Shown: positions 33,181 to 46,728, numbered from the stretch's first letter. The stretch is 64,000 bases of DNA from Arctopsyche grandis (GCF_051622035.1 NC_135355.1:23366486-23430485); one strand, 5' to 3'. Translations and numbers: made by a program. Notes: generated by a model from the letters alone, not told the origin.

Positions 33181-36057
33181 TTTTTTAATTTTTAATTTTT
33201 TCTTCCATTTTGAGTATTGTTTTATTTCGATTTTTATTCTCATTTTTGTTTTTATCTTATTGGTATTTTGAATTTTGAAAAATAAAACTAACACCTTGGT
33301 TGGGCTATGGCACCTCTCCCAAATATTCTTAAATAAATAAATATTTTATATTATATATACATATAATATGAAGCGATTCAATGAAAATATCAAATTATAA
33401 ACTAGATAAACACAAAGGAAAAACAAATATTTACATTTTCTTGCAATGTTTTAACTATACATAGACAAATACTTAAATTTTAAATTAACATACAGTTAAA
33501 TTAAGCTTGAAATCAAGATTTTGACCAAAATTGTAAAAAATTGGGCGAAAAAGCGTGATAAAAGTGATATGACGATACAATATACATATGTACATATATG
33601 TAGGTATATTATGAATATGTAAAGGTCGATAATACAGTTTGTATTCTTGCCTGAACTTTTATTCTTAAGATGTTTATATGTAAGTTAGTATAAAGTGATA
33701 TGAAATTATTCATTTATTCGATAAAAAAAATAAATTATAAATAAGATAAATATGTAGAAAAGTTATGTGATAAGAGGTGTGACCAACTAGCATTTGTGAG
33801 TTGTTTCTACACTAGTGTTTTTACCATACATATAATTTCATAAATGAAAAATAAATAAATTTATAATAAAATCAATTGCAATTATTGATAGTACTCGTTA
33901 AAATGTGTTCATATACATACATACATACATATGTATGTATCATGGAAGTTTGCAAAAAGGAAAGAATTTACGAATTGGAAATTTAGTAACAATTGTGTTA
34001 AATTTACCCTCAATCGTATTTCAGTACTTGTATACTGGTATACAGTATTTGGTAAAATAAAATAATATGTACGCAATAAATTGAATGTAAATAAATTATG
34101 CAAGTGAATCAAATTCTATTCTATATTAGAATGAAGGTTATCCAATTGAAAACGTAGACGAAAGAACTTGATTATGTTCTACATACGTATGTATTTGCCA
34201 AAAAGTGCAAGTAATAATCCAGTTCAATGTCGTACAATATAATATAGTACGGCGAATCAAATCAAGTAGACACATTGCTATATGTATAATAAAATATCAT
34301 TATGCATGTGTATGTTTGTATGTATCTTAAGTACTTTTAAGGTTTTGTACTTTTTACTGATCGCAGGGTCAAGCCTTGATGGGCTAAGATTTATAACCAA
34401 TACAAACTTTTTATATAGGCACAATAATGTTAACTTGAAATTGTAATATACTTTTACACCGCGAAGATTGTACTCGTTTTCGATGACCACAATTGCAATT
34501 ATCATTTTTATTTTAACGATTTCAAATGGATTTATATGGACATGAATGAGATCCTATCCTATCATATCTATCGGTTTTTTCATATTTTCTAAATAGATCG
34601 AGAAAAATATGTTGTCAATTTGTACATTGAACACGTATCGTCGTTGAGCTGGAAGGTTGTTTCGAATATATACATACATACATATATCGCCGTTTGCAAA
34701 TTACAACATATGTATATATTTTTGCATATATTCACAACCATTTTTCTACCAATCAAATAAAAAACGCTAATTTTAACTTACTAACTTATACACAACTGAC
34801 ATTTTGGAATATAGAAATTTCTCAATAATTAAATGTAATTAAAATAAATTACTAGACTGAACACGATCACTGAAATTTCGAAAGAAATCAGATATTACAA
34901 CCAGAAAGTCATTCTACAATGGCATAGATACTGTGCATATTATGATAGCATATGTACATATGTAGTTGTGAATACGAGATTAGAGGTAGTTCTAATCATG
35001 AAGGCTCATCCCCACTTCAGATAAAAGATGAGCACAGTAGTAGGATCGTGTGCCGACCGTTGCTTTTGCTCATCTTCCAAAGAGTAGGGGTGGGGCTTCA
35101 TAAATGGAAGGATTTATACCAAAAGTTGAGCAAACATGATAAGGCCCGACAACCATTGATTGGTCGATCCTGCACCACAGCATAAGAGTTAAAAGTCGAT
35201 CTGCACATGTGTATAAATGAGTGATGACTTGGGGCGGTGTAAGTTTTTTTCCTCTTATTTAACGGCCATAAAGTGGGTCAAGTGTAACAACACTCATTGT
35301 GTGTGAATGTGTGTGAGCGAGTGTAAGGTAAAGATACGCAAGTTGGCGAATTAAATTTGCTCAGCTCTAAACACCGCGGCCCAAAATAATTGCAAGCGTC
35401 ACCAGAAACAAAAAAGGAAAGTGAACTGTATTGCAAAATGCTAAAACGACGCGAGTAGTAGGCAGTTCCTTTTTGGATCATGATTATATTTTATTCAGTT
35501 TTTTTGATTGAGCAATTCATGATTTTTAACGAGTTGATGTTTTGTGTCGACTATTGAGAGAGTTTAATTTTTAATGCCACGTATTGTGAGTATAACCTAT
35601 ACTTAATTAGATATTGCCTCTATTTAAGTACAATTACGGACTCATTAATAAGAACTATAATATCATGGTTTAACTGTGTTTAATTCATTTAACATATTAT
35701 TGTAGTAAATTTTACACATGTACATACATATATAATACAATAATAATATTTTTTTATTCCAGACGATAGGGAGGATAGTGCAATCCCCATCGTCCATATA
35801 AATAATATATAGATAATACAAATGAATCATAAAATATAATATAATGATATAATAATAATATTAAATATTAAATAATAATAATAAAAGTAATTTATTAATC
35901 AATTGAAAGACAATTTTTGGCGGTCAGTGAAGTAACTCCATCCACTGAATATACAGAGATGAGCGAAAATGATTAAGAAAACAATATGTACATATATGTT
36001 TATGTATCAAACACATGTAGCGTGTAAAAAGTTATGAAATATTGATTTTATAAGAAA
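33181..36057. other. AT-rich spacer
   Basis: 34975-35120 shows imperfect inverted segments (GGCTCATCCCCACTTC against GAGTAGGGGTGGGGCTTCAT), possibly an old foldback. The remaining frames are short and without domains. Many ACATACATATGTAC runs. Confidence 0.35.
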
Positions 36058-36058
36058 C

Positions 36059-36425
36059 TAGCTGAACCCGGCATGCGTTGCAATGCCACAATAACGCATT
36101 TAATTCCCGTTCCCGTTCTCGTTCCTGTTCCCGTTCCCATTTGTCGGAAAAATGCAGGTAGCGAACACATTTGAAATTATTCAATTTTTTTTTATTGTAC
36201 CCTATCAACGCAGGTCGCGACGCGAAAACGTTTGAAATTATTGCTTTGCAATGCCACTCATTCCCATTTTCCCCGTTTCCGTTCCCGCTTTTGGGAGTTT
36301 TTTTTTTACCGTAAGCTTTACGGACATGCATACAACAAATCCTGAAAGTTACATCGTAATCGGTTGAGTGGTTTAGGAGCCTATACGAGACAGACATTCA
36401 TTTTTATGTATGTACATAGATTGTG
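36059..36425 (-). mobile_element. Helitron-like element or LINE-tail repeat
   Basis: On the minus strand it begins TAAAAATGAATGTCTGTCTC and CTAAACCACTCAACCGATT and ends GGCATTGCAACGCATGCCGG plus GTTCAGCTAGT. The hairpin-forming end followed by CTAG/T suggests a Helitron. An internal part repeats CCCGTT-type hexamers. The 121-codon frame across it is not a gene. Confidence 0.5.
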
Positions 36426-39100
36426 GCCAAATAAGGGACTCGACATTTTTTTGAATAGTATAATATTTCTTTAAACTTTCTGTTTATGTTGCTATGATAA
36501 GCAATTTTTTTTTTACTTTTGTAAAATGGAAATAAAAGCGTTTTTGTTGTATTCTTTATGTCAATGCTTGGTTTTTATTCAATTGCTTTATTTATGTTAA
36601 TCAAAAATGAAATAGATGCATTTATTTTATTATTTTGATTAAATTTGAAATAGATAAAAAAAAACATTTTTGTTAAAAACACAAAAATTTTACATCTTTG
36701 CTGTGCTAACGAAAAGACAGAAAGTGAAATATTTCACAACAGACGTAAGCTAAGATGAAACAAAAATCCTTGTCAACTCAGTTTTGAACAGTATATCAAC
36801 TTTCTTCAAAAATATCTAAAACATTCAATTGCTAACAGAAAATTAATAGTTCATGATACTATGTCATTTGACGTATCAGTATTGGAAATATGTAAGGTTA
36901 AGGTGTACCAAGTGAATAGTATTTATTTTAAAGTTAAAAGTATTCGAAATAAAGTTAAGGTGTTCCAAAAGTATTATACATATATGTATGTATACTTATT
37001 TGGTACACCTTATAGTATCTACACTAATCTTTAGTGCAAAGTAGCAAATTAAAATTCCATGTACTTAGTGAAAAATATCAAATATGTATGAAGTTCAATT
37101 ATATATTCCTTTTATTAAAACAACCTGGAATATTGTTTGATACATTCATAATAATACATCATAAATAATAACCGAAATTAGCAGTTTTGGTTTTTGAAAT
37201 CATCAATTGTTAATATCGAAATGTATAATATAATATTAAATTTCCATAAAATTCGTCATTGTATCTTTCTTGAATTGAATTGCACAAATTTCACCTTGGG
37301 TAAAAATGAAACAAAAAAAAAAATAGCAGGTGAATCGAGCAGGTAATTTCATGGTGCGTAGTCTCACTTTTACCATCTACACTTCTACAGGAACTGCCGC
37401 ACTGTAATCGACGTTGTAGCAGTAAAACAATAACTCAGACCTTCGCTTCGCATTTTAACGATTACGACGAAAGGTCGTGCACAAACGATGTCCGTCTGGA
37501 AAACCATGGGAAAAGGGCGACGAAGAAAGAAACAATGGCATCTCCTTCTCTGGTAAATCAATAAGGTATTGTCGTCGGAGTTATTGATGGTATGCTGCTA
37601 AAGAAGAAAGTTTGTCACGCGTCTAAGGTCGCGGTCATAGTGCCATACCTACCGCTAATTTAATGGTCACGATTTTTCAAATGCGAGAAAATACGCAATG
37701 TTCAATTTTTAAAGAAGTTAAATTTGAATAAGATTTTATTTTAATATGCACACGATACTTCACGCGTATAGTAATGCAACAATGTACCATGTTCAAGACT
37801 GGCATTTAATTATGTCGATAAATGTGCCACTGATGATCTTTCTTTCGTGAATTTCGACATGTGCGATATTGAGCATATTATTTATCATTAAGTAATAAAT
37901 TAAGTGACCTGTGTTACTCAGTTTTTGTTTAAATTGCCTTCTTGAAGGAACGGAATCGTATTTTATACCGATATTTGTTCAAAATCTGTTAAATAAGAAA
38001 ATTTCGATAGTTTGAATTTATGATGTTAAGATTTTCTTTGTAGCATTTGTGCTATTTTAAGTGGGACGCATCGTATTGGGGAATTATATAATTGAACTCT
38101 ATTTTCGATAGGATTCGCTAAGTACACTGAATTTTAATTCGGCTAATTTTAAAATTAACTACTATGCACTTGTTGCACCTTAACTTTCTTTATTGATTAC
38201 AAAGTGTGAACAAATAAATTTCAGTGATAATATTTTTTCTAATGTGCAATATGTTTGTTGAATAATTTATTTAATGTTGAAAACATTTTACTTAAGTTGA
38301 ATAATTTGTTTTTCGTGCAATATATTTGTTATGATTGTACAGTATTCTAATGAAAGTGAATGTGGTCAAAATTAAAGTTCAAATTAATTAGCACCTTATC
38401 TTATTTTATCGAAGAGGGGTGGGGGTGGGGCATTTTTTACAATTTTTTATTAATGTATATAGTTCAGTAAAAATGCCGCGCTACAATGTCTGAAGAATCG
38501 CTTAGAAACTTATTATATCGCGTATTTTACCAAAAACATACATATGTATATCCTATTTTTATTATTAGTTTTTTTATATTAAAAATTTGCCTGTTTGTCT
38601 GTTCTGAGCTATTGAAGATCTTAAATAACTTTTGACTATTTTAAGTTTACTCGGCGATGCGGCCGGTGACTAGAATACTCTGTGCTATTTTTATATATTT
38701 TTTTCAAATGAAATCTATTGATTAATCGAAGGGCTTCTAAATGATGCATTTTTTATTCAAAAGTGGGAAAAATATCTTTGTATTTATTATTCTATTTAAA
38801 ATTGCATTCAATTTTATGGCCCGGAGCTGCCCCCACCCGCCCCTCCCCCTTTCACGTTAACTAAAACGTATATAAAACATGTATATTAAATAAAATAATA
38901 TTAAGTAAAAAATATAAATGTTTTTGTATTTTTATTTTCAGGTGTAAAAACTTTGACTGCGGCGCATATGAAAATATTTAGAAAGAATTACGTATGTCGA
39001 TTACGGTACGATTCTGAAAATTTGGGTAACATATATATCTACTATGTATTTAAAGAAACACAAAATTTGATTGAAAAAACTATTGTAGAAGGCAAAATTA
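36426..39100. other. AT-rich spacer
   Basis: 37330-37660 is less AT-rich and lacks an ORF; it could hold regulatory or transcribed non-coding sequence. The rest shows nothing recognisable. Confidence 0.35.
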
Positions 39101-39173
39101 TGCCCCGGGTGAGGATCGAACTCACGACCTTAAGATTATGAGACTTACGCGCTGCCTACTGCGCCACCGAGGC
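39101..39173 (-). tRNA. Elongator tRNA-Met (anticodon CAU)
   Basis: A 73-nt cloverleaf on the minus strand. The acceptor stem GCCTCGG pairs with CCGGGGC (one G-U), with discriminator A. The A box TGGCGCAGTAGG matches consensus, the anticodon loop is CTCATAA, and the T arm has GTTCGATCC. No intron. A TTTT tract follows within seven bases, and a T6 run lies further down, both suitable as Pol III terminators. It carries methionine to internal AUG codons. The structure is intact, so a functional gene is likely, though a recent tRNA pseudogene cannot be excluded. Confidence 0.95.
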
Positions 39174-40105
39174 CACTGAAGAGCTCTCGCAGATTTTTGC
39201 AATTTAATCTGTAGTAATGCGTGCATCCATGAGACAGAAATAACTTACTTATCTCGCATTAAGCTATTATCGCAAAATAGCGTTGTCACTGTCTAGATTA
39301 CGCAATTCAAACATTTTCGACTGCGATCACATCGTTTTAGTGTGGGGAATGGCGTGAAAAACGAATATATCGATTTACCGCATCAGATCAAATACAGTTT
39401 CAGTTAGTGAACTTTATTTTACACGTAAGTGAGTATACTTTCGAATGTTCATGCGGGTATTGTGCTCAATTTCCGAACAACGTCGCATACTACTGTTTCA
39501 GGTGAAACTATGTTCATATTGAGTCTGCGGTAAGAAAGAGACGACCGTATTTTTAATGTTCAAAGCAACAGTATTTCGTTTCTCAATAATATTTATTGAC
39601 TAAATTATATTATTTGGTTCAACTATAATTTTAATTCGAAAAATTTCTATTTTAATTATTATTCATCTGAGCGAAACGCTTGCTCTAATTTAGTACCGTT
39701 GAATTATATTGAGTTCATTGACGATTTTAAACATTGGACGTCTGTACATATAATTTTATTCGTCGCGTATACATATGTGTACGCAGAGAGATGTAATAAG
39801 AATAGAGGAGCCCTTACGAATAAATAATTGTTGTCAATTTTACGCGGTACGTCTCCTATAAATACGCTACATCGCACGGAATACAATCGGATCAATTTAC
39901 TTATAAAAATGTATCCCATGTTGTTTATTGTGTGTTTTTGAATGTATTGTGCAAATTTTACCGATGCTTGCCCATCTTGCGAGTAATATAAACAAACAGA
40001 GAAGTTTTTATCGGACATATGTCGAGCACCAAGCGTCAAATACGACTGATGCTAAAATTATTTAGATCTGTCCGTGGACAGAATGTCACTTGACAACAAA
40101 AGAAC
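39174..40105. other. Spacer downstream and upstream of the tRNA
   Basis: 39390-39435 has a TTTCAGTTAGTG motif followed by ACACGTAAGTGAG, which could be an initiator plus 5' splice site, but no linked coding exon is seen. A minus-strand 111-codon frame (39704-40039) has no domain. Confidence 0.35.
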
Positions 40106-40142
40106 ACCTAAAGCCACTTCTATATTAGAAGTGGCTTTAGGT
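40106..40142. repeat. Perfect 17-bp hairpin
   Basis: ACCTAAAGCCACTTCTA (40106-40122) is followed by a 3-base loop and its exact reverse complement (40126-40142). Confidence 0.7.
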
Positions 40143-40269
40143 TAAATAAATATATTACATTTCTCTGTGTGTACGTATGTAGTTAAGTAATATAAATAGG
40201 GATAATATTTTTAGCACGGCTGTAAAATAAATTACACGACGAATGTCAAAACGACATTTAATGTCAAAT

Positions 40270-40593
40270 TGACAGCTCGCACGTCACAATCGGGGTCCGC
40301 CCGGCAAATCAAACGTTAAACGGGTTGCAAGTAACAAAAATAAAATTTAAGTTTATGATGCATTTGACAGTTTGATGAAATTTCGCATCGGTTTTTTTTT
40401 ATGGAAATTATAGTATCAGGAAAAATACTTAATTATGACATGAATATGTCGTAGTAAAATCATAACCAGTTACATTTTCAGGGTTGGTTTTATTCATTTA
40501 AGATTAAATTGTTGGGTTGGTATTATGTAAGGGTTAGGTTAGGTTAGGTTAAGTTAGGGTTGGCTGGGTGGACCCCGATTCTGTCGTGCGAGC
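40270..40593. repeat. Inverted-repeat-bounded segment with TTAGG run
   Basis: AGCTCGCACGTCACAATCGG (40272) and, inverted, CCGATTCTGTCGTGCGAGCT (ending about 40593) bound the segment; each continues into GGGGTCC(G/A)CCC. Between them, 40531-40559 carries about four TTAGG units. Possibly an old TIR element; no duplication seen. Confidence 0.5.
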
Positions 40594-40662
40594 TATTTTA
40601 AAGAAGGGCACTCTTTTTATTTGCAGGGCGAAATGTTTTAGAGATGGTCATTTGCATGAAAT

Positions 40663-40913
40663 TAAATGAAATTATTAAAATTACGTATTTTTATATGGCG
40701 AGAAGGAATATTTCAATTAATGTTTTAAAAAAAAAGGCGAAATGAAAAATTGGATTTGATGTCCGAGACCATTAGCTCAATTAGACCCATATTCAGGCTA
40801 TTTGGGGTGATCGGTTCGAGTCGCGACAAAGTCGTCTCGTCGAAAAATGAATTAATCGATTTTTATCGATTCGTTCATTATGTTCGGCGAGAGTTAGGAC
40901 ACACACACACACA

Positions 40914-40985
<72 letters not shown>

Positions 40986-41009
40986 TTACCGTCTTTATAT
41001 ATATATGAT
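40663..41009 (+). mobile_element. tRNA-derived SINE, family 1, copy 1 (5'-truncated)
   Basis: Starts at AAATGAAATTATTAAAATTACG and continues with the tRNA-like unit (TTAGCTCAATTAG, GGTTCGAGTCGCG), CGTCTCGTCGAAAAATG, GGCGAGAGTTAGGA, a CA run (40898-40982) and ATTACCGTCTTTATATATA. The upstream tRNA-like head present in copies 2 and 3 is missing. Confidence 0.75.
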
Positions 41010-42005
41010 TTACATATGTGCATATTCATAATTATGGAATTGTTATGCATAATTTTATCTAATAACTATCGATATCATAATATTTTACGGAGGCGAGGTC
41101 AATTCCACTACACTTGTTTATAATTTATATTTGTCAACACACTTCGTTGTAGTTTATTATTATTAAATTATCGCGTCAAAATCTATTTTACCAACCATTG
41201 TCATTGTAATCGATGTTCATTGTGCAATTTCAGTAAAAATGTTTTGATAGCATTTTGAACCGGTTTATACCGATCTAACCATTATTGTGGATTGCTTCTA
41301 CTGTGTCAGAAATGATGATTTATGCTGTGACTGGTTGTTGAGTGTCATTTTTAACATCAATAAGTCAGTTTGATTGTGTATCGTCCGAAAGGACAATAGA
41401 ATTGCCGTGTTGATTGGTGGCAGAGTAGGTTTTTTGCAAGAAATTTTAATTAAAATCAGTCAATATGTGAGTGAAGGTTATTTTGAGGAGGTGAATATAT
41501 GTACATATTATATATACATTCGTATTGGAATAAACATAAATATGTATACATTGATAGAATTCAAGTACGAAAATTATTTTATCTGAACGCAAATTTTAAA
41601 AGTGAGTGTTGTCGATTTAAATTTACGAATTTATGGAGAAGAAAATCCGGTGGATCGTTAGTAGAAATTTTCAAACGCGAAAAAAGAATTAACGAACGGG
41701 AAAAATAAATATTTTCGACCGAGAAATGGCTGGAAAGTCGTTTCCCGACCATAATTATTTACGGTTGGTAGTTTTTTTTTTCAACTGAAACACATCATCC
41801 GCTTGTGCCATTCACACTTTTACGAGAATTCTCCTTTCTAATGTGCGGGCAGTGCCATTGAACTTAGAAACCATTTTACCATTGGAACAATGTAAAGAGC
41901 AATGAGTCAATTTTCCCAAACGGCCGATTAAAATTAAAATAAATTGATGAACATGAACGAAACTTACATAATTGGATCTGCATATGAATTGGTGCATATA
42001 AGATA
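41010..42005. other. AT-rich spacer
   Basis: Two overlapping plus frames (41374-41586, 41499-41708) have no domain. Nothing else is recognised. Confidence 0.35.
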
Positions 42006-42006
42006 A

Positions 42007-42118
42007 CTAGTGTAGGGCCCGTTGATTTCAACGGGTGGTTTCGAAAAGAAATTGAAACTCGAATAAAAATAAAGTTAAAGATATGGAATCGACTGGTTTC
42101 GGAAAGACAAAGGCACAA
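42007..42118 (-). mobile_element. Helitron-like 3' terminus
   Basis: On the minus strand the end reads CCCGTTGAAATCAACGGG, a perfect 8-bp hairpin, then CCCTACACTAG followed by T. A hairpin about ten bases before CTAG/T is the textbook Helitron end. The other boundary is unknown. Confidence 0.6.
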
Positions 42119-42322
42119 AAAAATTAAAATTATGAAAATAATGAAAAATATGAAAAAAATGAAAAAACTGAAAAAACTGAAAAAAATGGAAACAATGAAA
42201 AAGATGAAAAATTTGAAAAAAATGAAAAAAAACTGAAAAAAACTGAAAAAACTGAAAATAATGAAAAATATGAAAATAATGAAAAATATGAAAAATATGA
42301 AAAAAATGAAATAAAAAAATTT
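42119..42322 (+). repeat. Purine-rich GAAAAA(A/T)(A/C)T array
   Basis: About 200 bases of degenerate 9-12 bp units such as TGAAAAATA and CTGAAAAAA, almost pure A/G with T on one strand. Confidence 0.85.
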
Positions 42323-42420
42323 TTTCGACTGTCGACGAAAGCCGGGGATACGCGAATGATTGGTTCCCCATACTTGTAAAGGGTAATCGAATATTATGTA
42401 CGTAATTTAGAGTATTTTTT

Positions 42421-42858
42421 CTATCGAGACCGCAGTGTAGTGGTTAGCGTGAATGTTCTGAACCTGAGGACCCCAGCTCGATCCCGCGTTTTGGAATTAA
42501 TTTTATTTTTCAAATATCGCTAAAATATAAATTAATTTCAAATTTCAATAATTTCAATTAAAAATATATATTTAATTGTTTTATATGAAAAGAAAAAAAA
42601 AATGGTTCAAAACCTCGCTAAATGAAATTATTAAAATTACGTATTTTTATATGGCGAGAAGGAATATTTCAATTAATGTTTAAAAAAAAAAAAGGCGAAA
42701 TGAAAAATTGGATTTGGCGCGATGTCCGAGACCATTAGCTCATTAGACCCATATTCAGGCTATTTGGGGTGATCGGTTCGAGTCGCGACAAAGTCGTCTC
42801 GTCGAAAAATGAATTAATCGATTTTTATCGATTCGTTCATTATGTTCGGCGAGAGTTA

Positions 42859-42921
<63 letters not shown>

Positions 42922-42943
42922 TTACCGTCTTTATATATATGAT
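42421..42943 (+). mobile_element. tRNA-derived SINE, family 1, copy 2
   Basis: A tRNA-like head (TAGTGGTTAGCG and AGCTCGATCCCG), an AT-rich linker (AAATATCGCTAAAATATAAA), the second tRNA-like unit, a CA run (42861-42919) and the ATTACCGTCTTTATATATATG tail (shown in part: ATTACCGTCTTTATATA). The order matches copy 3 exactly. Confidence 0.8.
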
Positions 42944-44043
42944 GGACGTTACCATAATATCAATTTGAAAGAAAAGTAAAACTAAATCGTTAGTCTGCAC
43001 GTCGTTAGTAATCCTTTCATTTAAAAATGTTGTTTTAGTCCATAAATTAATGCATTTAAAAACAAATAAAGATGGCTGTAGAAAGTTATATTTGTCTCAC
43101 ATACAAATATATGTATTATATATGAAAAATATGTTCTGAAATAATAACGTCACGCCAAGAGAATATGAGTTTATTATTCATCCAAAAATTATCTCAATAT
43201 GAAGATGGGTTTCAAACTGTTTCGACTTTCTTTTTATAAATTTAACTCTGTGCTATTATAAAGTAAAACACGAATTCAATTCATTTCCAGTAATTGAACT
43301 TCATATAATATTTTATAAAATAATTAAAAATAACGTTGATTTTGAAATATCGATTTCAAAATCAACGTTCATACATACGTACATAATATCGTATACATAT
43401 GTATGTATATATGTATTTATACAAAGTTTGACCTAATTAGAGGTATCCTCGACACATCGACACACAGGATATTAATATGTGTACTGAAAATAAAATGGAT
43501 TCTCAGAACGAGGGAAGGTTTGAAATTTCATGGAAAATTATATTTTACATAAACAATAGTGTATTTTTTTAGTTGAAACCAAATAGATCGTGTTATTAAT
43601 TATTATAATAAGATCTTGAAACCTTTTCAATTTGAGTGAAAAATGTCCCGGGTGATTGTATGTACCTATGTATATGCGGTGGTGTAGTCGGGTCAGGTAC
43701 TTCTTTTTGAGCCAGGTCGCCGCCCTGGCACTTTGATTGATATAAACATTTTTTTTCGAGTACAATTAAAAAATATTTTGACTAAAATTTCACATAAAAT
43801 TTTGTATTTCAAATTTTGTGAGTAGACTCTCGTTTTAACACTTGATGACCACAATAGAATAGTAATCTGAGCATAAAACTTAATGAAATGAGAGGACGTT
43901 TAATGGAATTTATTAGCTTTTTATCTAAAACCACCCAAATCTTCAAAAGAAAACAGTATTTGAACTATTGACCAGACGCACTTGAGGGTAGATAAAATGA
44001 GGGAACTCAGCTTAAATGAATAGTCATCTCCTAAATTCACATG
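42944..44043. other. AT-rich spacer with a perfect hairpin
   Basis: AACGTTGATTTTGAAAT (43332-43348) is followed by ATCG and its exact reverse complement (43353-43369). No gene is supported. Confidence 0.5.
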
Positions 44044-44572
44044 TTAAGAGGGCTGGATACCAGCGCCTTGTCCATACAAACGTATTAGACTTCTCCTTTT
44101 CTCAATTATGGCACTAGAGAAATTGTTTTTTAATATGCTATGGATATCTACCATTGGGTTGCATCTATCGTTTTATTTTTTTGATTAGTTATTTTTTATA
44201 GGAGCTAGGAGCCGCCAAACATCAATAAAATCGCCTCTTTTTTACACCCACGAAAAGAGTCCAGCGTGCTTATTTAATGGTCGATTTTAAAAAAAATACG
44301 CACATAGTTGCACAGAAAATATCTTTCTCATACCGATCATGACTTTTTTTTTTAAAAATTGGTCCAGTTTCGGAGGAGAAAATAGGAGAATACAAAACCT
44401 CGATGTTGTCAATTTAAAATACGTTTTATCTGGTCGAAGCGCAACTGTCGCATTCACTCAATAGATATATTGATATATTTTCGCATTCACTCAATATATA
44501 CATTCACTCAATATATTTATCGAAGAAAGGAACGGCAACAAAATTAAGGTTTCGGGTTTACAGCCCTCTTAA
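44044..44572. mobile_element. TTAA-flanked mini-element
   Basis: TTAA borders both sides (44044-44047, 44569-44572). The inner ends are GAGGGCTGGATACC and, inverted, GAGGGCTGTAAACC. A TTAA target suits piggyBac- or Kolobok-type elements. The interior has three CATTCACTCAATA repeats (44453-44515) and no ORF. Confidence 0.6.
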
Positions 44573-46728
44573 TGTTTGATAGTTTTTTGACATATGTATA
44601 TATAATATGTATGTACATATGTACATGGTTTTAGCATTGCTAAAAGCAAATGTTGCTGTTGACATACATACACGGGTTTTACAAAATGAAAGATGTTGAA
44701 AAGGATGCATTATGGAAAATTTTATAAAATATAAAAAAATACATCATAATTTCAACAAGTAGGTAAGAATATTAGTTAGTTATTATTTAATTTTTGTTAT
44801 AAATATTTGGACTACCAATATTAGGATACAATTTTTTTTTAGTAAGGAAAAAAGTGGGAGGGGGGTTGTAAAAATTAAACACCGACCTGGTTCTTTTTTA
44901 TTTAGCACCACACGACTGTGTATATGTACATATATACTAATGTTCGAAATCTGTTAGTATTATTTGCGATCAAAATAAATTTTGACACTATTGAAACTCG
45001 ATCACTAAATTGGAATTGTTGTTATCCTTAGAATTTTGATCTCGTTTTCTGCCTTGGTGAGATCAGCAAAAATCGAACGGCACGCTTCAATTATAGTATG
45101 ACAGTAGGGGCAAAAAATGGTAAACATTTAATATTTGAAGTTACATTGAACTTTAGTAAAAGTAGGTTATGAATCGGTTCGGATTGACATGGAATAAGTC
45201 GAATATGTATGTACATACATACATACATATTGATTTGTAGTACTTGAATCATCGGTTGACCTTGGTAAAAGTCTCGGGAAATGCGATGAATATGGATTAT
45301 CTTTTTTTTGAAGTACAGATTAACAACTGGTTATAATTACAATTTAAAATATTCTGCACTAAATCTTCCAAACGATCAAAAATATATAATGAGTACGTCA
45401 GAAATAATTTTATTTTTTAGAAGAGTCTGTGAATGTTGATGGTTTTTCCATTGCGATACGGTCTGTGCACGTAATTCGCCAAAAAGAGATTGCTAATTAC
45501 AATTTTGAAACGTGTATGCATGTACGATTATACATATGATATGCAGGTAGCTGTGGTCAAGGTTATGGTATCACTGGCAAATGTGGTTGCATTGACTTAT
45601 TAATTATCGTAAAATCATTTCGGAATTGCCATAATTATAATTTTTTAGAATGATCCAAAATCAACACGACGGGAAAATGTACAGAAAATTAATTACAATT
45701 GGTTATGGAAAAATACATACATATATTTACATGTGTACCAATGGCATAACGTGACTTTTAAAACAGGGGATTAGGTATGGACAAAAAATATATATGTATA
45801 AAAAAAAATAATTTTCGAATCATAGTTTGAAGTTTCGTCATAATTTCGAATCATAATTTGGAATCATAATCTGTCTATAAGTGATGAGTATAATTTTAAA
45901 TTTTTCAGAAATAACATACATAATTAGCGTATTTATCTTAAAAACATCTTTCCTGTCTTCAAAACTTAATCATATGAATGATTTTTCGAACAATCGGTCG
46001 TGACTGCAACATTTCAAGTTCTCGTTATTGATCGTTTTGTGAGCCGAGTCCCTTACCATATTTGTACCTACTATTTCAGAATGTAGTTTGATAGACACAA
46101 ATTAGAATATTTGTAGTGAAACTATGAATGCTTGAAAAGACGCGAGTCCGCGCAAGCGAACGACGCGGCGGACCATACCATAACAATTCACTAACACTAC
46201 CACTACCTCAGGTAGCTCAGGTAGGGCTGATCCCGGTTACTGAACTTCACTAATCCGTAATAAGTGAACAATATCAATATGGACAACGATTTGAATTCAT
46301 TTTAATTCAATTGCTGATATTTTTAAATTTTGGGTTAAATATTTTATGGGCTAGCCTAGTCCCTCTAGTCCAATGACGGCACACCACTGATACGTACATA
46401 CATATGTACATATATGTGATTAAAATTTTGATAAAACGGATATTAGGAAGATCAATTTAAAATCAAATGTATATGAATATTGTTCATATTAGCAAGTGAA
46501 TTGTCTTGTTAATCTTGGATTGTCTTGTTAATGTATACATAATTTACGGTTTCATATATGTATGTAGTTATTAATCTGTCAAAAGTTTAGAATCATTACG
46601 TAATAGATGTCTTTTGATATGAAAATATTTTACTTCGAGTTTTATATTTGTCTTAGATCCGTAAAAATAAATGTAAAAATAAATCCGTAAAAATATACTG
46701 CTTGATTCGACTATGTATGTCTCAATTG
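44573..46728. other. AT-rich spacer
   Basis: 46137-46260 is GC-richer with no ORF. Near 46385 GGCACACCACTG resembles a lone hAT-type end. A fragment CGAACGGCACGCTTC at 45074 matches the mini-hAT interior. No gene is supported. Confidence 0.35.

Noticed and set aside
36032..36397. 121-codon minus-strand ORF
   Set aside because: Lies wholly in a Helitron-like repeat, including repeated CCCGTT hexamers translating as an Arg-Glu run.
40531..40559. Telomere end
   Set aside because: Only a few TTAGG units, internal, with ordinary sequence on both sides.
40750..41050. His-Thr or Cys-Val repeat ORFs over CA runs (also 42755-43000 and 47666-47935)
   Set aside because: Artefacts of the SINE-borne CA microsatellite.
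42421..42490. tRNA gene on the tRNA-like heads of the SINEs (also at 47399 and 49568)
   Set aside because: A and B boxes are present but the acceptor and anticodon stems do not pair, and the segments continue into SINE bodies.
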